DNA of 64,000 bases. It comes from Gremmenia infestans (taxonomy: Eukaryota; Ascomycota; Leotiomycetes; Helotiales; Hamatocanthoscyphaceae). Positions 12,796 through 24,071 of this stretch are shown one piece after another (the stretch's first letter is position 1; each line of letters begins with the position of its first letter). The stretch lies in contig JAFEVB010000014.1 in assembly GCA_032629725.1 (NCBI GenBank), forward strand, positions 1 through 64,000, written 5' to 3'. A program made the translations under genes and the position numbers. The notes under the pieces were generated by a model. The model was not told the origin of the DNA, did not search any database, and saw only the letters and a list, made by a program, of their open reading frames with translations.

Positions 12796-14456
12796 TTAGT
12801 TCTTTTCCCCTCCACGAGATACACGCTTTTGTCTCCACGATGTACCTTTATAGTAGTCGACGAAAAAGAGACTTGTGGTGAGTAAACATAGTCCACCCAT
12901 AAACGTAAACGTCCAGCCTATACCAAACGTATCTATTATGTTCTGCAAGAATGATACCGAGACAGCTGCCAGTGCACAACGCACTATATTGCTGGAAGCC
13001 TGAGCCGCTGCAGGTGTTCGATGATTCTTGTCCACCAGAAGGGTATTGTAGATCTTGAGCGCACTAATCAGATCCTACACGGTGACGTGGTGGGCTATAC
13101 TTACACTGAAATCGAGCTGCATACAAAGGCCCGCAAGAAATTGAAAAGTAAGTGGGATGGCAATGTGCTTCATTTTGTCAGCTCTGAAACCTTTCAAGAT
13201 TCGTATAGAAAGCTGACCATGTGATAGTGCAAGAGCCAACCAAAGGCAATTACTGAGCAAATGGTAGCGAACATGGGTATCCATATTACACACAATCGCG
13301 TCTTTTCAATAGGGAATTTATCGAGATCGTCTCCGACTGCTTTGTCTGTGGAGAGCCCGCGCTCAATCCTGGCATTGCGCCATGCTCTGTCCATCAGTCT
13401 GCCGGAGATAAACGTCGATACTACGCCTCCTATTCCAAAAGGAAGGTAGATGAGGCCTGCTTCCACCTCGCTCAGCTTGTAGATGCTAACAAACAAAGTG
13501 GAGAGCGAGGCATTAATGCAAGTATAAACGACATAGAGTAAACCGCAAGCCAGAATGATGATTGTGTTATCTTTCTGGAAAAGTATAGTGAGAGACGTCA
13601 ATGGGTTAGGCACTCGCCACTTGTAATTCGAAACGATATCGCTGTCCTTCCAGTGACACATGATGATAGAAATGGGTAGCCTGAGATGCTGTGCTGGCCG
13701 AGTTGATCCATTGCCCACGATGTTGCGAGATGTCTCAGGTAGAAACAGTATTATTATTGTCAAGCATGAACCCGAACCAATGCATAGGAACCAGAATATC
13801 CAAGGCCAGCCAGCAGCAAATGTCAGGCCGCCTCCGAGTATTGGGCCAATGCTCGGGGCAATCGTTATTCTCGTGAGTGTAAGCGCATTGTTTCGAGTCT
13901 CGAAATTAAACCTACGCAAACGACACCATAGCGGCAAAGGATCCCCTTTCTGCTGGAGATGCAACATCAGCGACGACGCCATATGCAATTGAGAAGGTGC
14001 CTAGCTACATCAGCTGCAAAATCAAGAAATGTCTATAACATCACTACCAGAAATCGCCAAAGCTTGCAGAACCCGAAGGCCTAGAAGCGCCGAGTACGAG
14101 TGCGATAGAGCAATGGCAAGATTGGCGACGAAGTATACGCTCAGTGTAAGTACATATATTGGTCGTCGTCCAAGGATGTCAGTAGCGTCACCAACAAGAG
14201 TCGGCGCGATTGTTGCGACTGACATGTATGTAGTAACAGTCAGATTAATTTTGCCAACTGAGACACCCAGTGCCTTTGAAAGAGTCGGTATAGCTGGATA
14301 GTAAATGAAGCCGCTCAAAGTCGAGAACCAAGCTGCATAAGAGACTGTGGCAACGATGCACCATTTCTCGGCTGTCGTGAAAACCGAATATTTCTCGACC
14401 TCGGCATCAGTACCTAGGTTGTCTGGAATTTCATCCGGACTTTTCTCAGAAGTCAT
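12796..14456 (-). CDS. MFS transporter, DHA1/QDR-like drug:H+ antiporter family
   Basis: Five exons: 14048-14456, 13916-14000, 13218-13869, 13105-13167 and 12796-13053, with introns of 46-51 nt; 488 aa. The start is the ATG of MTSEKSPDEI; upstream in-frame sequence has only a TTG. The protein has the expected major-facilitator layout: a hydrophilic N-terminus, DILGRRPIY in the 2-3 loop, GLRVLQALAISG in TM4, and SIGPILGGG in TM5. A central loop and a second six-helix half follow, with LLVDKNHRTPAAA and GWTFTF near the end. DHA1/QDR members export drugs, polyamines or secondary metabolites at the plasma membrane. It lies tail-to-tail with the STAND gene, 140 bp apart. The substrate cannot be told from sequence. 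The exon 3/4 donor GTCAGC is weak. Confidence 0.85.
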
Positions 14457-14547
14457 TGTACCGGTATTGATGGCAAGTTTAGTATCAAGGCAGGTCGTCA
14501 AATGTTATAAGGAATGCAAGCTGGGTTTTAAAAGGTAGTTGTGCAAG

Positions 14548-14654
14548 CCGGAATACGTTATTAGTCTCGGGGGCGGAGATGTAGCCTTTACTATACAAGA
14601 CCCGGGCGGAGTACGTGATAGGTCTCGGGGCGAAGATCATTTACGGTACAAGAT
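14548..14654. promoter_or_regulatory. Imperfect 54-bp tandem duplication upstream of the MFS gene
   Basis: Two consecutive units (about 14548-14601 and 14602-14654) share the frame CCGG...TACGT.AT..GTCTCGGGG.CG.AGAT...TTTAC..TACAAGA. They lie 92-198 bp upstream of the transporter ATG. The shared CGG/CCG triplets flanking TACGT are the kind of site bound by zinc-cluster (Zn2Cys6) regulators; that link is inference. Confidence 0.5.
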
Positions 14655-15191
14655 CCGGCTGACTTAGCAGTGGTCAGATGAGCGGCAAGTGTTTAGGTCT
14701 AAAGACAGAAATATATTTTGGTGAGGTCAGTTTTCTTATGAGACTTTAGAGGTAAGAAGCAGGTTTAGAGTTCGAGGAGAATTATTATCAACAAATAGAA
14801 ACCATAAGCGAGTTAAACATAGTGTGAGTTATCCCTAAGAACTTTATATATGTTATCTCTATAGATAGAAAAATATTTATAGTATATAGAAAAAGCGGCT
14901 CTAATTTATAATACCGGTATGCTATATGAATTAGGATATTAAAAGTTAGTCGTAATAAATGCCGCTTTTTATATCAAGTAGAATTAAGAGTTTAGTACTC
15001 GTAGTTCTTTTATAGAGAAGGCTGTAAAAAACATTATGCCTTTATCGGTCGATGTCTCAGACTAGGCTAGACTAGAGGGCGCGTAAAGTGGTTTTCTCTT
15101 AGCCTCAGCTTTACCGCTAAACTACTAAGCCTATTTAGGTATCGCTTACTGCTCCAGACATCTTCAAACCACCGGGCACCCTTTCGAACAT

Positions 15192-15271
15192 AGTATGTAA
15201 AACTAGATTTGATAGCTAGTTAAACTTAAGTGCTATATCAAGTATATAAAACCAGATTATAATAGCAAGTT
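15192..15271. repeat. Pair of about 30-bp imperfect direct repeats
   Basis: AGTATGTAAAACTAGATTT at 15192 and AGTATATAAAACCAGATTA at 15241 start two copies that continue as GATAGCTAGTT and TAATAGCAAGTT. Most differences are A/G or C/T transitions. Confidence 0.5.
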
Positions 15272-15424
15272 TTAGAGACCAGACGAATCTATACTTTAAA
15301 AGGTTCAAATCACGAAAGGTCGCGTGGCGGGCTTACTAATCAAGCGACGCGATGTATATGTAAGATATTAACCGATAAAGGGTTATTAGATAAAGAAGAC
15401 GTGTTTAAAAAGTGCTTTATATAT

Positions 15425-15511
15425 ATAATATATAAAAATAGTTATATTTTATTACTAAAAATTTCTATAATATATAAAAACAGTCACATCCTATTGCTAC
15501 TACTACTAAAC
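15425..15511. repeat. Pair of about 42-bp direct repeats differing by C/T and G/A transitions
   Basis: Both copies begin ATAATATATAAAAA (15425 and 15467). The first continues TAGTTATATTTTATTACTA and the second CAGTCACATCCTATTGCTA. Every mismatch in that stretch is C-to-T or G-to-A, as if one copy had been mutated more than the other. Confidence 0.55.
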
Positions 15512-15628
15512 AAGTAGTGAATATTATAAGGTTTTTTTCTAAACCCTAATTGCAAACAACTAAAAATATTACACATTCCAATAGGAAAACATATTTAAAG
15601 ACAAAACTGAAAAACCACTCTTTGCCAT

Positions 15629-15767
15629 AGTCGTACTGAGGATCGAACTCAGAACCATCTCGGATCATATTCAGATTGTGAACGAGATATCATAACTAAG
15701 AAGGATGTTAGTCGCAAGCACTTGAAAGAATGGCCGAGGTAATACGAACCCATTAGACCATACGACT
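15629..15767 (-). tRNA. tRNA-like element, possibly tRNA-Val(CAC), with D-loop insertion; likely a pseudo-tRNA
   Basis: On the minus strand a perfect 7-bp acceptor stem (AGTCGTA with TACGACT) encloses an A-box-like TGGTCTAATGG. It also encloses an anticodon stem TCTCG/CGAGA with loop TTCACA (anticodon CAC at 15678-15680), a possible 13-nt intron right after position 37, and a T arm CTGAG-TTCGATC-CTCAG. A T run for polymerase III termination follows near 15612. An extra stretch of about 53 nt sits in the D loop; it partly resembles a second D-arm/anticodon-arm half, suggesting a partial tandem duplication. Without the insert and intron the length is normal (about 73 nt). The insertion makes function doubtful. 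Confidence 0.42.
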
Positions 15768-16256
15768 GAAATTGAAGAATGTTTTCCAGTCATTCGCTTC
15801 TTTCAATCCATACGAGTAATAAGTAGTTACCCGAGAAGATGCGGATCTCATTGGACACTACACTACTACCCTTCCAATCAAGTATGAAACGCTGATAGAG
15901 TCAAGTACGAAATAGATGACGGATTGGTATAGAATAAAACAAAGGGGAGTAAAGCAAAGGAAAAGGGGGAGCGTAGAATTACTATAAAGGGGCTGTGAAA
16001 AGACAAGCGAGACGCATCCAAAGCCAGCCAGGCGCAGCAGTTTCAAAGGAAGCTTTGAACCTGCATCGCATTGCATTGCATTGTGAACCCGAACTTGAGC
16101 TCTGCAACATAACAATAACAACAACACCACCACCACCACCACGAATTCCACCTCTACAACTCTGCACCGCCATCACTCTCTTCGCAGCCAATCCACCATT
16201 AACATCTATATCTAATTACCCCCCTCTGCCTTTTGTCCACCCTCAATTCAGCCCGG
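15768..16256. promoter_or_regulatory. Coronin upstream region
   Basis: This holds the promoter and leader of the coronin gene. It has a CAA/ACC-rich stretch at about 16106-16143, typical of a fungal 5' leader, and no competing coding region. Confidence 0.45.
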
Positions 16257-18467
16257 ATGGCAGGCCGCTTTGTGCGCGCGTCGAAGTACCGTAAGCTTCC
16301 CTTCCCCCAGTATGGCACGAGAGCAAGCTGACCGCGACACCAGGACACGTTTTTGGAAAGTCCACCAGGAAGGAGTCTTGCTACGACAATCTGCATATCA
16401 GTCGCAATGCGTGGGACACGAATTTGGTCAAGGTGGGCAATAAGAATACAATCGAGACCTGGGGCGGAGAATACAGAGCTGACAGCCGCCGGCCAGGCCA
16501 ACCCAGAATACCTTTCCGTCAATTGGGAGGCGAGCGGTGGAGGTGCATTTGCCGTGATACCTATCAACGAGAAGGGACGACTACCCGAGCAGATCCCGCT
16601 GTTTCGAGGACATACTGGCCCTGTGTTGGATACAGATTGGTGAGAAGACACGGCGGTGGATGCGCCGAATACTATTGACAGTCTGCTAGGAATCCCTTCA
16701 ATGATCGTGTTATAGCCTCTGGGTCGGACGATGGCAAGGTTTTCATATGGCAGGTTCCACAGGGCTTCTCTCTCTACTCAGATGCCGAAGAGCCTGTAGA
16801 TGTCGCGCCTGTGAGCAAGTTGACGGGCCATTCGAGGTGAGTAGCTGCTTGACTATTGACCCTCCGGTATAGCAAGCTCTAATAAGTCGCAGAAAGGTCG
16901 GCCAAGTTCTATTCAACCCCGCAGCCGAGAACATCCTCGCATCAGCCTCTGGCGACTACACCATCAAGCTTTGGGATATTGGTGCGGGCAAGTCGAATCT
17001 CACGCTGAAGCATGGCGACATTGTTCAGAGCCTGTCGTGGAGCGCGAATGGCTCAATGCTGGCCACTACCTCTCGCGACAAGAAACTACGCGTATGGGAT
17101 GTTCGTCAGGAGAGACCGGCGCATGAAGTGGCAGGACATTCTGGGGCCAAGAACGGCAGAGTTGTCTGGATGGGCGAGCACAACCGGCTCGCAACAACTG
17201 GATTCTCCAAGATGAGTGACCGTCAGATGGCATTGTGGGATGTTGGAGCCCCTGCAGAACCTATTGGAGGGTTTACTGTTCTGGATTCTATTTCGGGTGT
17301 TTGCATGCCATTCTGGGGTACGTCTCTTGCAGGAAATTACGGCAACACAGGAAGGTGCTGACACAATGTAGATGATGGAACACAGTGTTTGTATCTGGCA
17401 GGCAAGGGGTAAGTCTTTTCAACCCATCAAGACGGACGTGTTGCTGACAAGTCAGTGATGGAAACATCCGGTATTTCGAATATGCGAACGACAAATTCGA
17501 ATTCCTATCTGAATACAAGTCCGGTGAACCTCAACGTGGTATTGCTTTTGTACCAAGACGCGGCATCAATGTGAGTTGACTCATACGCTTGGAGTCCTAG
17601 TCTAATGCTGCATAGGTTCATGAGAACGAGGTCATGAGAGCATACAAGACGGTCAACGATGCCTATATCGAACCCATTTCTTTCACAGTTCCCAGACGAG
17701 CCGAGGTCTTCCAGTCAGATATCTACCCACCAGCAACCGGTACCAAGCCTGCTGTGTCCGCTGCAGAATGGCTCTCGGGCAAGGATGGAATCCCTTCCAA
17801 GATTGATTTGGAGAGCGTATACGATGGAAATGCTCCGATTGAAGTGGCAGCCGATTACAAACCCCCCGCCGCTGCACCAGCTCCTGCTCCCGTCAAAGCT
17901 GCCGCGCCTGCAAAGAAGGAAAGTGATGTTCCTCGGTCACCCGTCGCAACCCGATCCCCGCCTCCTACCATGTCTGAGCAGAAGGGTTCAATATCAGCCA
18001 TGGCATCAAAGTTCCAAGATGACGAAGTTGAGGATGATGAGGATGAGACTTCGAGTTTTGAAGAGATCGCCAAACCTGTTCAGAAATCAATTCCAATTGC
18101 TGCAAAGGCAGAGCCAAGATCTCCCACCAAGTTATCGCCAACCAAAACCGAACCACCGAAGCCTGCTCCTGTGTCTCAAGCCACCCCGCGATCCGTCCAA
18201 CCTCCAGCCTCTTCAACTCCCACACCCATTCCTACCTCATCTGGTCCCGTCTCAGCTGTGAGCTCAAACGAAGGAGTGGAGACATCTCTTCAGCAAATCA
18301 AGAGTATTTTGGAAACACAAACGAGGACGATCAATGCTCAGAGTGAGAAGATTGGACACCTCGCTCAAGAGGTTGACACTTTGAAGTTGCGGGTCGGAAC
18401 TGGTGCGGAGGATCAGAGTGAGCGAATTAGACAATTGGAATTGGAGTTGGAGGCTGCGAGGTCGTAG
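16257..18467 (+). CDS. crn1: Coronin, actin-binding WD40 protein
   Basis: Eight exons: 16257-16290, 16344-16432, 16497-16639, 16690-16836, 16893-17317, 17372-17408, 17456-17570 and 17616-18467; 613 aa. It starts with the coronin signature MAGRFVRASKYRHVFG. The WD40 propeller follows (RGHTGPVLDTDWNPF, ASGSDDGKVFIW, GDYTIKLWD), and the coronin-specific C-terminal extension begins at VHENEVMRAYKTV. An Ala/Pro/Ser-rich acidic linker (about residues 400-540) leads to a terminal coiled coil with heptad leucines. Coronin binds F-actin, bundles filaments and tunes the Arp2/3 complex at cortical patches. The linker contains an acidic stretch (DDEVEDDEDETSSFEE) like the one in yeast Crn1. All joins preserve frame. 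Confidence 0.95.
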
Positions 18468-18788
18468 ATGTTTGATGCTTACGATTGGATGAGGGGGTTC
18501 ATAACGATTTGGCATTTTTACTGCTAGCGAAACGACATTCTTGTGCCTGCTTGGGGTTGGTCTTGATTGTGCTTAGTCGGTAACAGTCCCAATTATTCTC
18601 ATTGCAAACACGATTTTCATTCTTCCATGTCCTCGCTTGTCTCTACAATTTATTGCGTGCCGTGAAGAATGAATCTACATACCTCAGTCGCGACACGTTC
18701 AGCTCTAAGGGAGTTGTATCTAATCTCGCGCGAGTGTTAAATAGACTTGTCTTTCGCAATATATGCTTTTCAGAACCACGCCTTCAAG

Positions 18789-19941
18789 ATGTATCTTTCG
18801 AGCTGGACAATCGCCTCAGTGTTTGCACTCATTGCTGGGTGCAATGCAGATGCTACTTTCCCACTCCTGGACGAAGTGTGCTCCATCTACACTGTCCTCG
18901 AGTCGGCCGTTACAGTCAAGTCTTGCTTCACTTCGAACACGGTGCTCTCTGTGGAAGGAGCATGCACCATCGAAGTTTTGAATGCGCCGACTTGTATTAC
19001 GACCACTGTCACGGCCAGTTCAACAATTGGTACTACTGCAGCTAGTTTTGGAAGCGGCGGGTTCTCTATTGCTGCGTACGTTCCCCCCTTGAGAGAAAAT
19101 GTTCATCTACTAATGTATCTTAGGGCAACGACCGATACAACCCCAACCCCGCCACCAACTGGCTCCGTCAGCTCGGCGCCTTCTGTGTCCCCCCCCTCCT
19201 CCAGGCACGGGCTCTACTACTGTTACTTTAACTTCATCTTCACCTGTCTCACCACCAGGAACCGGCAGCACGAGCTTACCGTACTCCTCTTCTCCACCTC
19301 CACCAGGCACAGGGAGCATCAGCTCAACGCCATCCCCGCTTCCATCAGGTTCGACCTCAGCTCCACACCCACCTTCCCCAGGAACTTCGAGCTCAGCTCC
19401 ACCCCCACCTCCCCCCGGGAGCTCGACCTCAGCCCCACTCCCACCGCCCGCAGGCACCTCGAGCTCAGCTCCGCACCCACCCCCTCCAGAGACCTCGAGC
19501 TCTGCCCCACCCCCACCGCCCCCAGGTACCTCGACCTCAGTGCCCCTCCCACCCCCAGGGACCTCGAGCACAACTCCCCATCCGCCTCCTCCGGGAACAT
19601 CAACAACCAGCCCGCCACCAACTCCTTCGGAGCACATCTCAACCGACGGTCTCTGCGGCGGCTACACAGGCGCAACATGTCAAGGCTCCGAGTTTGGGAA
19701 CTGCTGCTCAGGAAGCGGTTACTGCGGCCATTCGGCTGATTACTGCGGCAACGGCTGCCAAACCAACTGGGGTTATTGCACCAATATCTCCAATGATGGA
19801 AGTTGTGGGAATGGAGTTACGTGTCTGGGAAGCGTGTTTGGGGATTGCTGTTCGGAATTCTATTTCTGTGGATCTGGCTCGGACTTTTGTGGCTATGGAT
19901 GTCATGAGGATTTGGGGGCTTGTTACCCTCCTTACGGCTGA
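18789..19941 (+). CDS. Secreted chitin-binding protein with two ChtBD1 modules (frame break in a C8 run)
   Basis: The start is the ATG of MYLSSWTIASVFALIAG, a signal peptide. An intron at 19076-19123 follows a Cys-containing N-terminal region. Then comes a long Pro/Ser/Thr linker built of imperfect PPPPGTSSSAP-type repeats. The C-terminus has two hevein-like chitin-binding modules in tandem: DGLCGGYTGATCQGSEFGNC... and DGSCGNGVTCLGSVFGDC..., each with the CCS..(Y/F)CG..(S/A)D(Y/F)CG.GC pattern. The N-terminal part and the linker/C-terminus are in different frames. The switch is needed at or near the run of eight C at 19189-19196, so a one-base indel (assembly or real) or an unseen intron is implied. 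Probably a cell-wall or effector-like chitin binder. About 365 aa if joined. Confidence 0.75.
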
Positions 19942-22066
19942 TTTACTGTAGGATTTTGGATTGGGTGGCTGTTGATGCGTGCTTCTATTCGTGGAAATTG
20001 GTTCTTGTGATTTTAGATCATATTCCGGTGTCGAAGATTTCAATTGCGTAGCTTAAACTCTTGTTTATTCGATTCATTCACACAAGCTTGGTAAACCACG
20101 TTTCCTGCAAATATGGTCAACTTTACGCTCTCTAGCATCTTGTGCCTACTCTCTACCTCTCCGTGCTAGAACTGAAATTACTTGTTCCTCTTTCGACCAG
20201 ATAGTGCAGACAAATTTCTGCTTGCCTATTTCAGTAAGGCGCATTGAAGGTGATTTGACATTGCAAACGATTAGAAGCGACGATCTAGGGCTAGGCACGA
20301 GGATTATGGGTGGTATGTCTCCCACCTTTGACTATCCCAGCCAAGAAGTCTCGGTGATGTTTACAAGCCTCTTGGACTCATCAGATTTGCCATAACTTGC
20401 ACGATTTCAGCAGCTGAATACTTTGTAAGAAGTGGAACAAGAACTTCTGAACCTACCTCTTTTAAGTAGTATGTAGTGATCGGTCATATTGGATGGTGGC
20501 TAAGAACGTTTGAGACTCTCTATCTTCCCCACGTCCTGTGTAGTTAGAGTTTGTATCTCCAACTTGATACTGGAAAATCAAGGTCAAAAGGCATGGATGG
20601 GTTGGGTGCTGCTTGTTGAGAGCGTGTCGTGGAGTTGGGAAGCGATCGACGTCGAGGTTGGTGTAGTTCTAGTTCTATTTGTACCTGAGAACTTTTGATA
20701 GATACTGCGAGTTTAGATACAGCAGAAAGGGTTTGGGCCCTGCCATCTTCTACAGATGTCTTCCTACGTGCTACGGATGCCTCTAAACTCCGCATTCCCA
20801 CCTCCATCGACTGTCCCGGGGTCCCGTCGTCGTCCGGGTCATCTTTGGGGTGAATTGCTCGTCGGCGTAACCAAAGCAGAGTCCTGAGCGTCTTGAGCGT
20901 CTTGAATGGCTTTAGCAAAATTCTCTTGGAGCTTCTGGAGGAAAGCCACGGGAGCCGTGTGTCCAGTAATTTCCCCCTCGGCCCGTGCAGGTCGCCCGGA
21001 TGGTGGATCTAAAAGTAGGACAAGACAGTGCTAATAATTACCTGAGGGTTTGTTTTATGAGGTAGACAACTCGATCCGGCGCAAGAAAGGCACTGATTCA
21101 CCGATGGTGTTGAAGATTTATAGGAGTTTTTTGACAACAAAGCCGTAAGCGAGGCGGCAGTTTACTATAAGGGGGGCGCAACCAGAACTTATCTTGGATA
21201 TCAATGCTACCAAGAAGGAACTTTATGTATCTCCAGGTAAGGTATGTATTTCACGCCTGTAAATAAGTCCAGATGCTCGTTTGCATTAGATGAACCTAAA
21301 TATAAAATGCGAGATAGACTTCACATAGTACCCGGTAATACGGAGAAGAAGAGAATGCAGTGACCATTTGTCGACTGCGGTGAGGCATTGGAGAGTAAGA
21401 TGATGGACAAGAAAGGGGCTTACATAGTAAAGCAAAGCTTGAAGACTCCCTCGGTCTGGGACGAAATAGTGGACCGAGTATATCAGGAGACTTTCTAAAG
21501 CTGGGCTGAATTCGACTCGGAGGATGTAGCGGATGTCAAAGTTTGAGGGGTTTGCCTGTGAAAAGGGAAGCAACAATAAGAGAAATACAGTTAACCGGTT
21601 GCTCTATAGGAGAAGATTATATTTCAAGCATAATCATACTGACTTGAATAAGAAAATCAGAAACATGGGGAAAGATCCCGCGGGTGGGAGAGGAAGGGAG
21701 AAGATCCCATAAGGCGCTAGCCTTAATTAGGTTAACTCGTTCGCGCTCAACTTCACGTCTCCAAACGCAAACTCTAGAATTCCTAGTGTCCTTTAAACTA
21801 ACAACCAACACTTATGGAGTAGATGCAAGCCGGTGAAGCTTGGGCATAATCTGTTGGATCCTGTCCTGCTATTGCATATTTACGGCAACTTCGTGATTCT
21901 CAATCTTTGAGCTGTGACGGCAATTGTAGAACGCCAAAACACCCAATATCAACGGACGCAAACACATTTTACTGACAGCAGACATATTGAATCCCCTCAA
22001 AATACTACACTGCTCATTTGTTTACCCGCTATCTACACGTCCAGTCCAATCCACGCCAGTAGCAGT
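19942..22066. other. 2.1-kb region with no confident gene
   Basis: Several small ORFs occur on both strands. The most coding-like stretch is on the minus strand at about 20544-21020. One frame reads EGEITGHTAPVAFLQKLQEN and then stops; another frame continues PKDDPDDDGTPGQSMEVG. The two would need a frameshift near 20865 or a missed intron, and I recognise no family. It may be a decayed or lineage-specific gene. The rest (21020-22066) shows nothing I can support beyond the 5' side of the next gene. Confidence 0.35.
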
Positions 22067-23555
22067 ATGGCCTACAACGATGATGCCGTGTTAGCAAAGC
22101 TGTCTGCACTCAATGAGACACAGGAGAGTATCGTACGTTGCCTCTCTGCATTAAGTCGCCGACTCTAATGTTTAACAGGTCACAGTTGCCCAATGGGTAA
22201 TGTTCCATCGGTAGGCGGCTTCCCCCCCCTCCCTCCTCAGCTCTATTCACAATGCTAATACCTCCTAGGAGACACGCAGATCGAACTGGCCAGCTGTGGC
22301 TTCAACGACTCAAAGACTCGGGAAGCAACAAGAGATTGAACCTGGTCTATCTTGCCAATGGTGAGCCTGCTACCCATACACCACGGGTGCCTCTATTCCT
22401 GTATTGGAAAACACTGCTAGACGATCCTACAAATCTTTGCTGACAGCTCCCTCTAGAGGTCGCCCAACAATCCAAAGCCCGTCACAAGGACGATTTCCTC
22501 ATCGCATTCTCTCCCGTCATCGCCGAAGCAACTGCAACCGCCTACAAGGGGGCTACGAATGAGGTTCAGCAAAAGTTGAGGAGGGTTGTAGAGGTTTGGA
22601 GACAACGGCAGATCTTTGACCTCGGTATCCAGGAGTCGATTGAGACGAGGATTGATGGTTAGCACCCCACCCATCCTTTTCATGGTTTACTGCAAATGCT
22701 GATCCAGTAGACCTTGACAAAACTAGAAGTTCTGGCAAGCGACTAGGCGGCTCTATCTTCTCTTCCAATACTGGTTCTACGCCAAACGAACTCGCTCCTC
22801 TGGTCGAACCCCAACAAACTCTCACAAAATCGGCCCTGACTGCGAAAACCGCCCTCACGAACGCCAATCAGGATTATGATAAGCTCAACGATCCCGCCGC
22901 GACTACACCAACTGCTCCTGTCCATGCAGCCAGACTGAACGGCCTACTGAAGTCGTTGGCAAATGCAGAGGGCGCCGTGGCAGAGGGCATCAAGGCTCGC
23001 AAGGCTCTAATTGAAGGCTTGGAGAAGATACTAGGCACAAACCGCGCAGCTCTTGCCGCAGATGAGGCCCAACTCCACGAGCTTACGAGCCGCAAAAACC
23101 AGACTGATACCAAGAAAAGGGACGTAGAGGATACAATCATGCGCGGCTTCAATCCCAACAGCACCCCAAGCACACCAGCCGGCGTAGGAGACGGATCCCC
23201 GGCTGTGAACCAGTCGCCAATTACACCTGGTCCAGAACCTGATCGCCCCGAAGTCGAAGCGTTGACACCTCCTGGCTACCCGCAACCTCCAGCGATTGAG
23301 CCAGTTCCCGAGTTTGATCTGTATGCTAACAATGGGAGTTCTCACATGATGGCTGACCAACTACCTTTCCAACCAACTGCTGGCGCCGATCTTTTGTCGA
23401 GCCTGTCAACGTCCTACGGTGCCTCCTCGGCTGCCAGTGTGAAAAAGCGCAAGTTGAATGACAGCGATTTCCCAGATCTGGGTGGAGATGCTATGGATGG
23501 ATTGGACGCAGACGTTGCAGAGATGTTGATGAAGGACACTACCAATGGTCATTAG
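22067..23555 (+). CDS. rtt103: RNA polymerase II CTD-interacting (CID) protein, Rtt103-like
   Basis: Five exons: 22067-22132, 22179-22210, 22269-22360, 22457-22657 and 22711-23555; 411 aa. The N-terminal 125 or so residues form a CID: LSALNETQESIVTVAQWVMF, then RLNLVYLANEVAQQS and VIAEATATAY...KLRRVVEVW(R)QRQIF, the pattern of Rtt103/CREPT-type domains. The remainder has a Ser/Thr-rich spacer, a helical coiled-coil segment (AEGAVAEGIKARKALIEGL) and a Pro-rich tail ending in a basic KKRKL nuclear-localisation-like motif. Rtt103 binds Ser2-phosphorylated CTD and helps the Rat1 exonuclease end transcription. Frame is kept at every join; the NEVAQQS join fixes the third acceptor. Confidence 0.88.
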
Positions 23556-24071
23556 GATCAAGAAGAAACTAATGGTAATGATCAGGGCCGCTCTTTGTAG
23601 GATACTGTAAGGGCGATATAATTCTAGGTAGGCCTTAGGGATACGAGCTTGACCTCACGGAGTTGATTTCACATGAGTTCATCTTGTTATTAGGACACCA
23701 GATAGTATGGCATCAGAAATTTACATACCACCCTTTTAACCAAAATCATCAAACTGCCAAACTGCTAGAGTGTTGCAAAAGAGATCTTATTCAAGCCCCA
23801 CCTTCTCTGAGGTGATATTACTTGTAGTCTGTTAGTAATTGGCTCGAGGAAGCAGAAGAAGAGCAGGACCTCGGAGCAGATGCTTTCCAAGGAATTGTTC
23901 AATTTCTTGCTTCCCTTCGAATTTCCGACAATCACATTCAAAGGCAGGGAATCCCATTCGTGAAAAAGAACGTCTATTCTCCAATGTCAATGTACACCCC
24001 GATGCCCAACTCAAATCCATCGATCTACGCATCAAGCCTCCACATCCTCCAGGTTCAAACCGCTAGACCCT
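23556..24071. other. Intergenic region between RTT103-like and COX7
   Basis: This 516-bp convergent intergenic stretch should hold the 3' ends of both genes. No coding region is supported. Confidence 0.4.

Larger units (their letters stand above)
14655..15628. other. AT-rich intergenic region with diverged direct repeats
   Basis: No gene was recognised. From about 14820 to 15560 the DNA is AT- and TpA-rich, like the subtelomere but milder. It contains two pairs of imperfect direct repeats (described separately) and a run of T (Ts on the minus strand) just downstream of the tRNA-like element. Confidence 0.5.

Noticed and set aside
19110..19637. Gly-rich minus-strand ORF of 175 codons
   Set aside because: It is the antisense shadow of the Pro-rich linker of the chitin-binding gene.
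20544..20918. 124-codon minus-strand ORF
   Set aside because: Coding-like in part but needs a frameshift to link with upstream sequence and has no family; described only as part of the intergenic entry.
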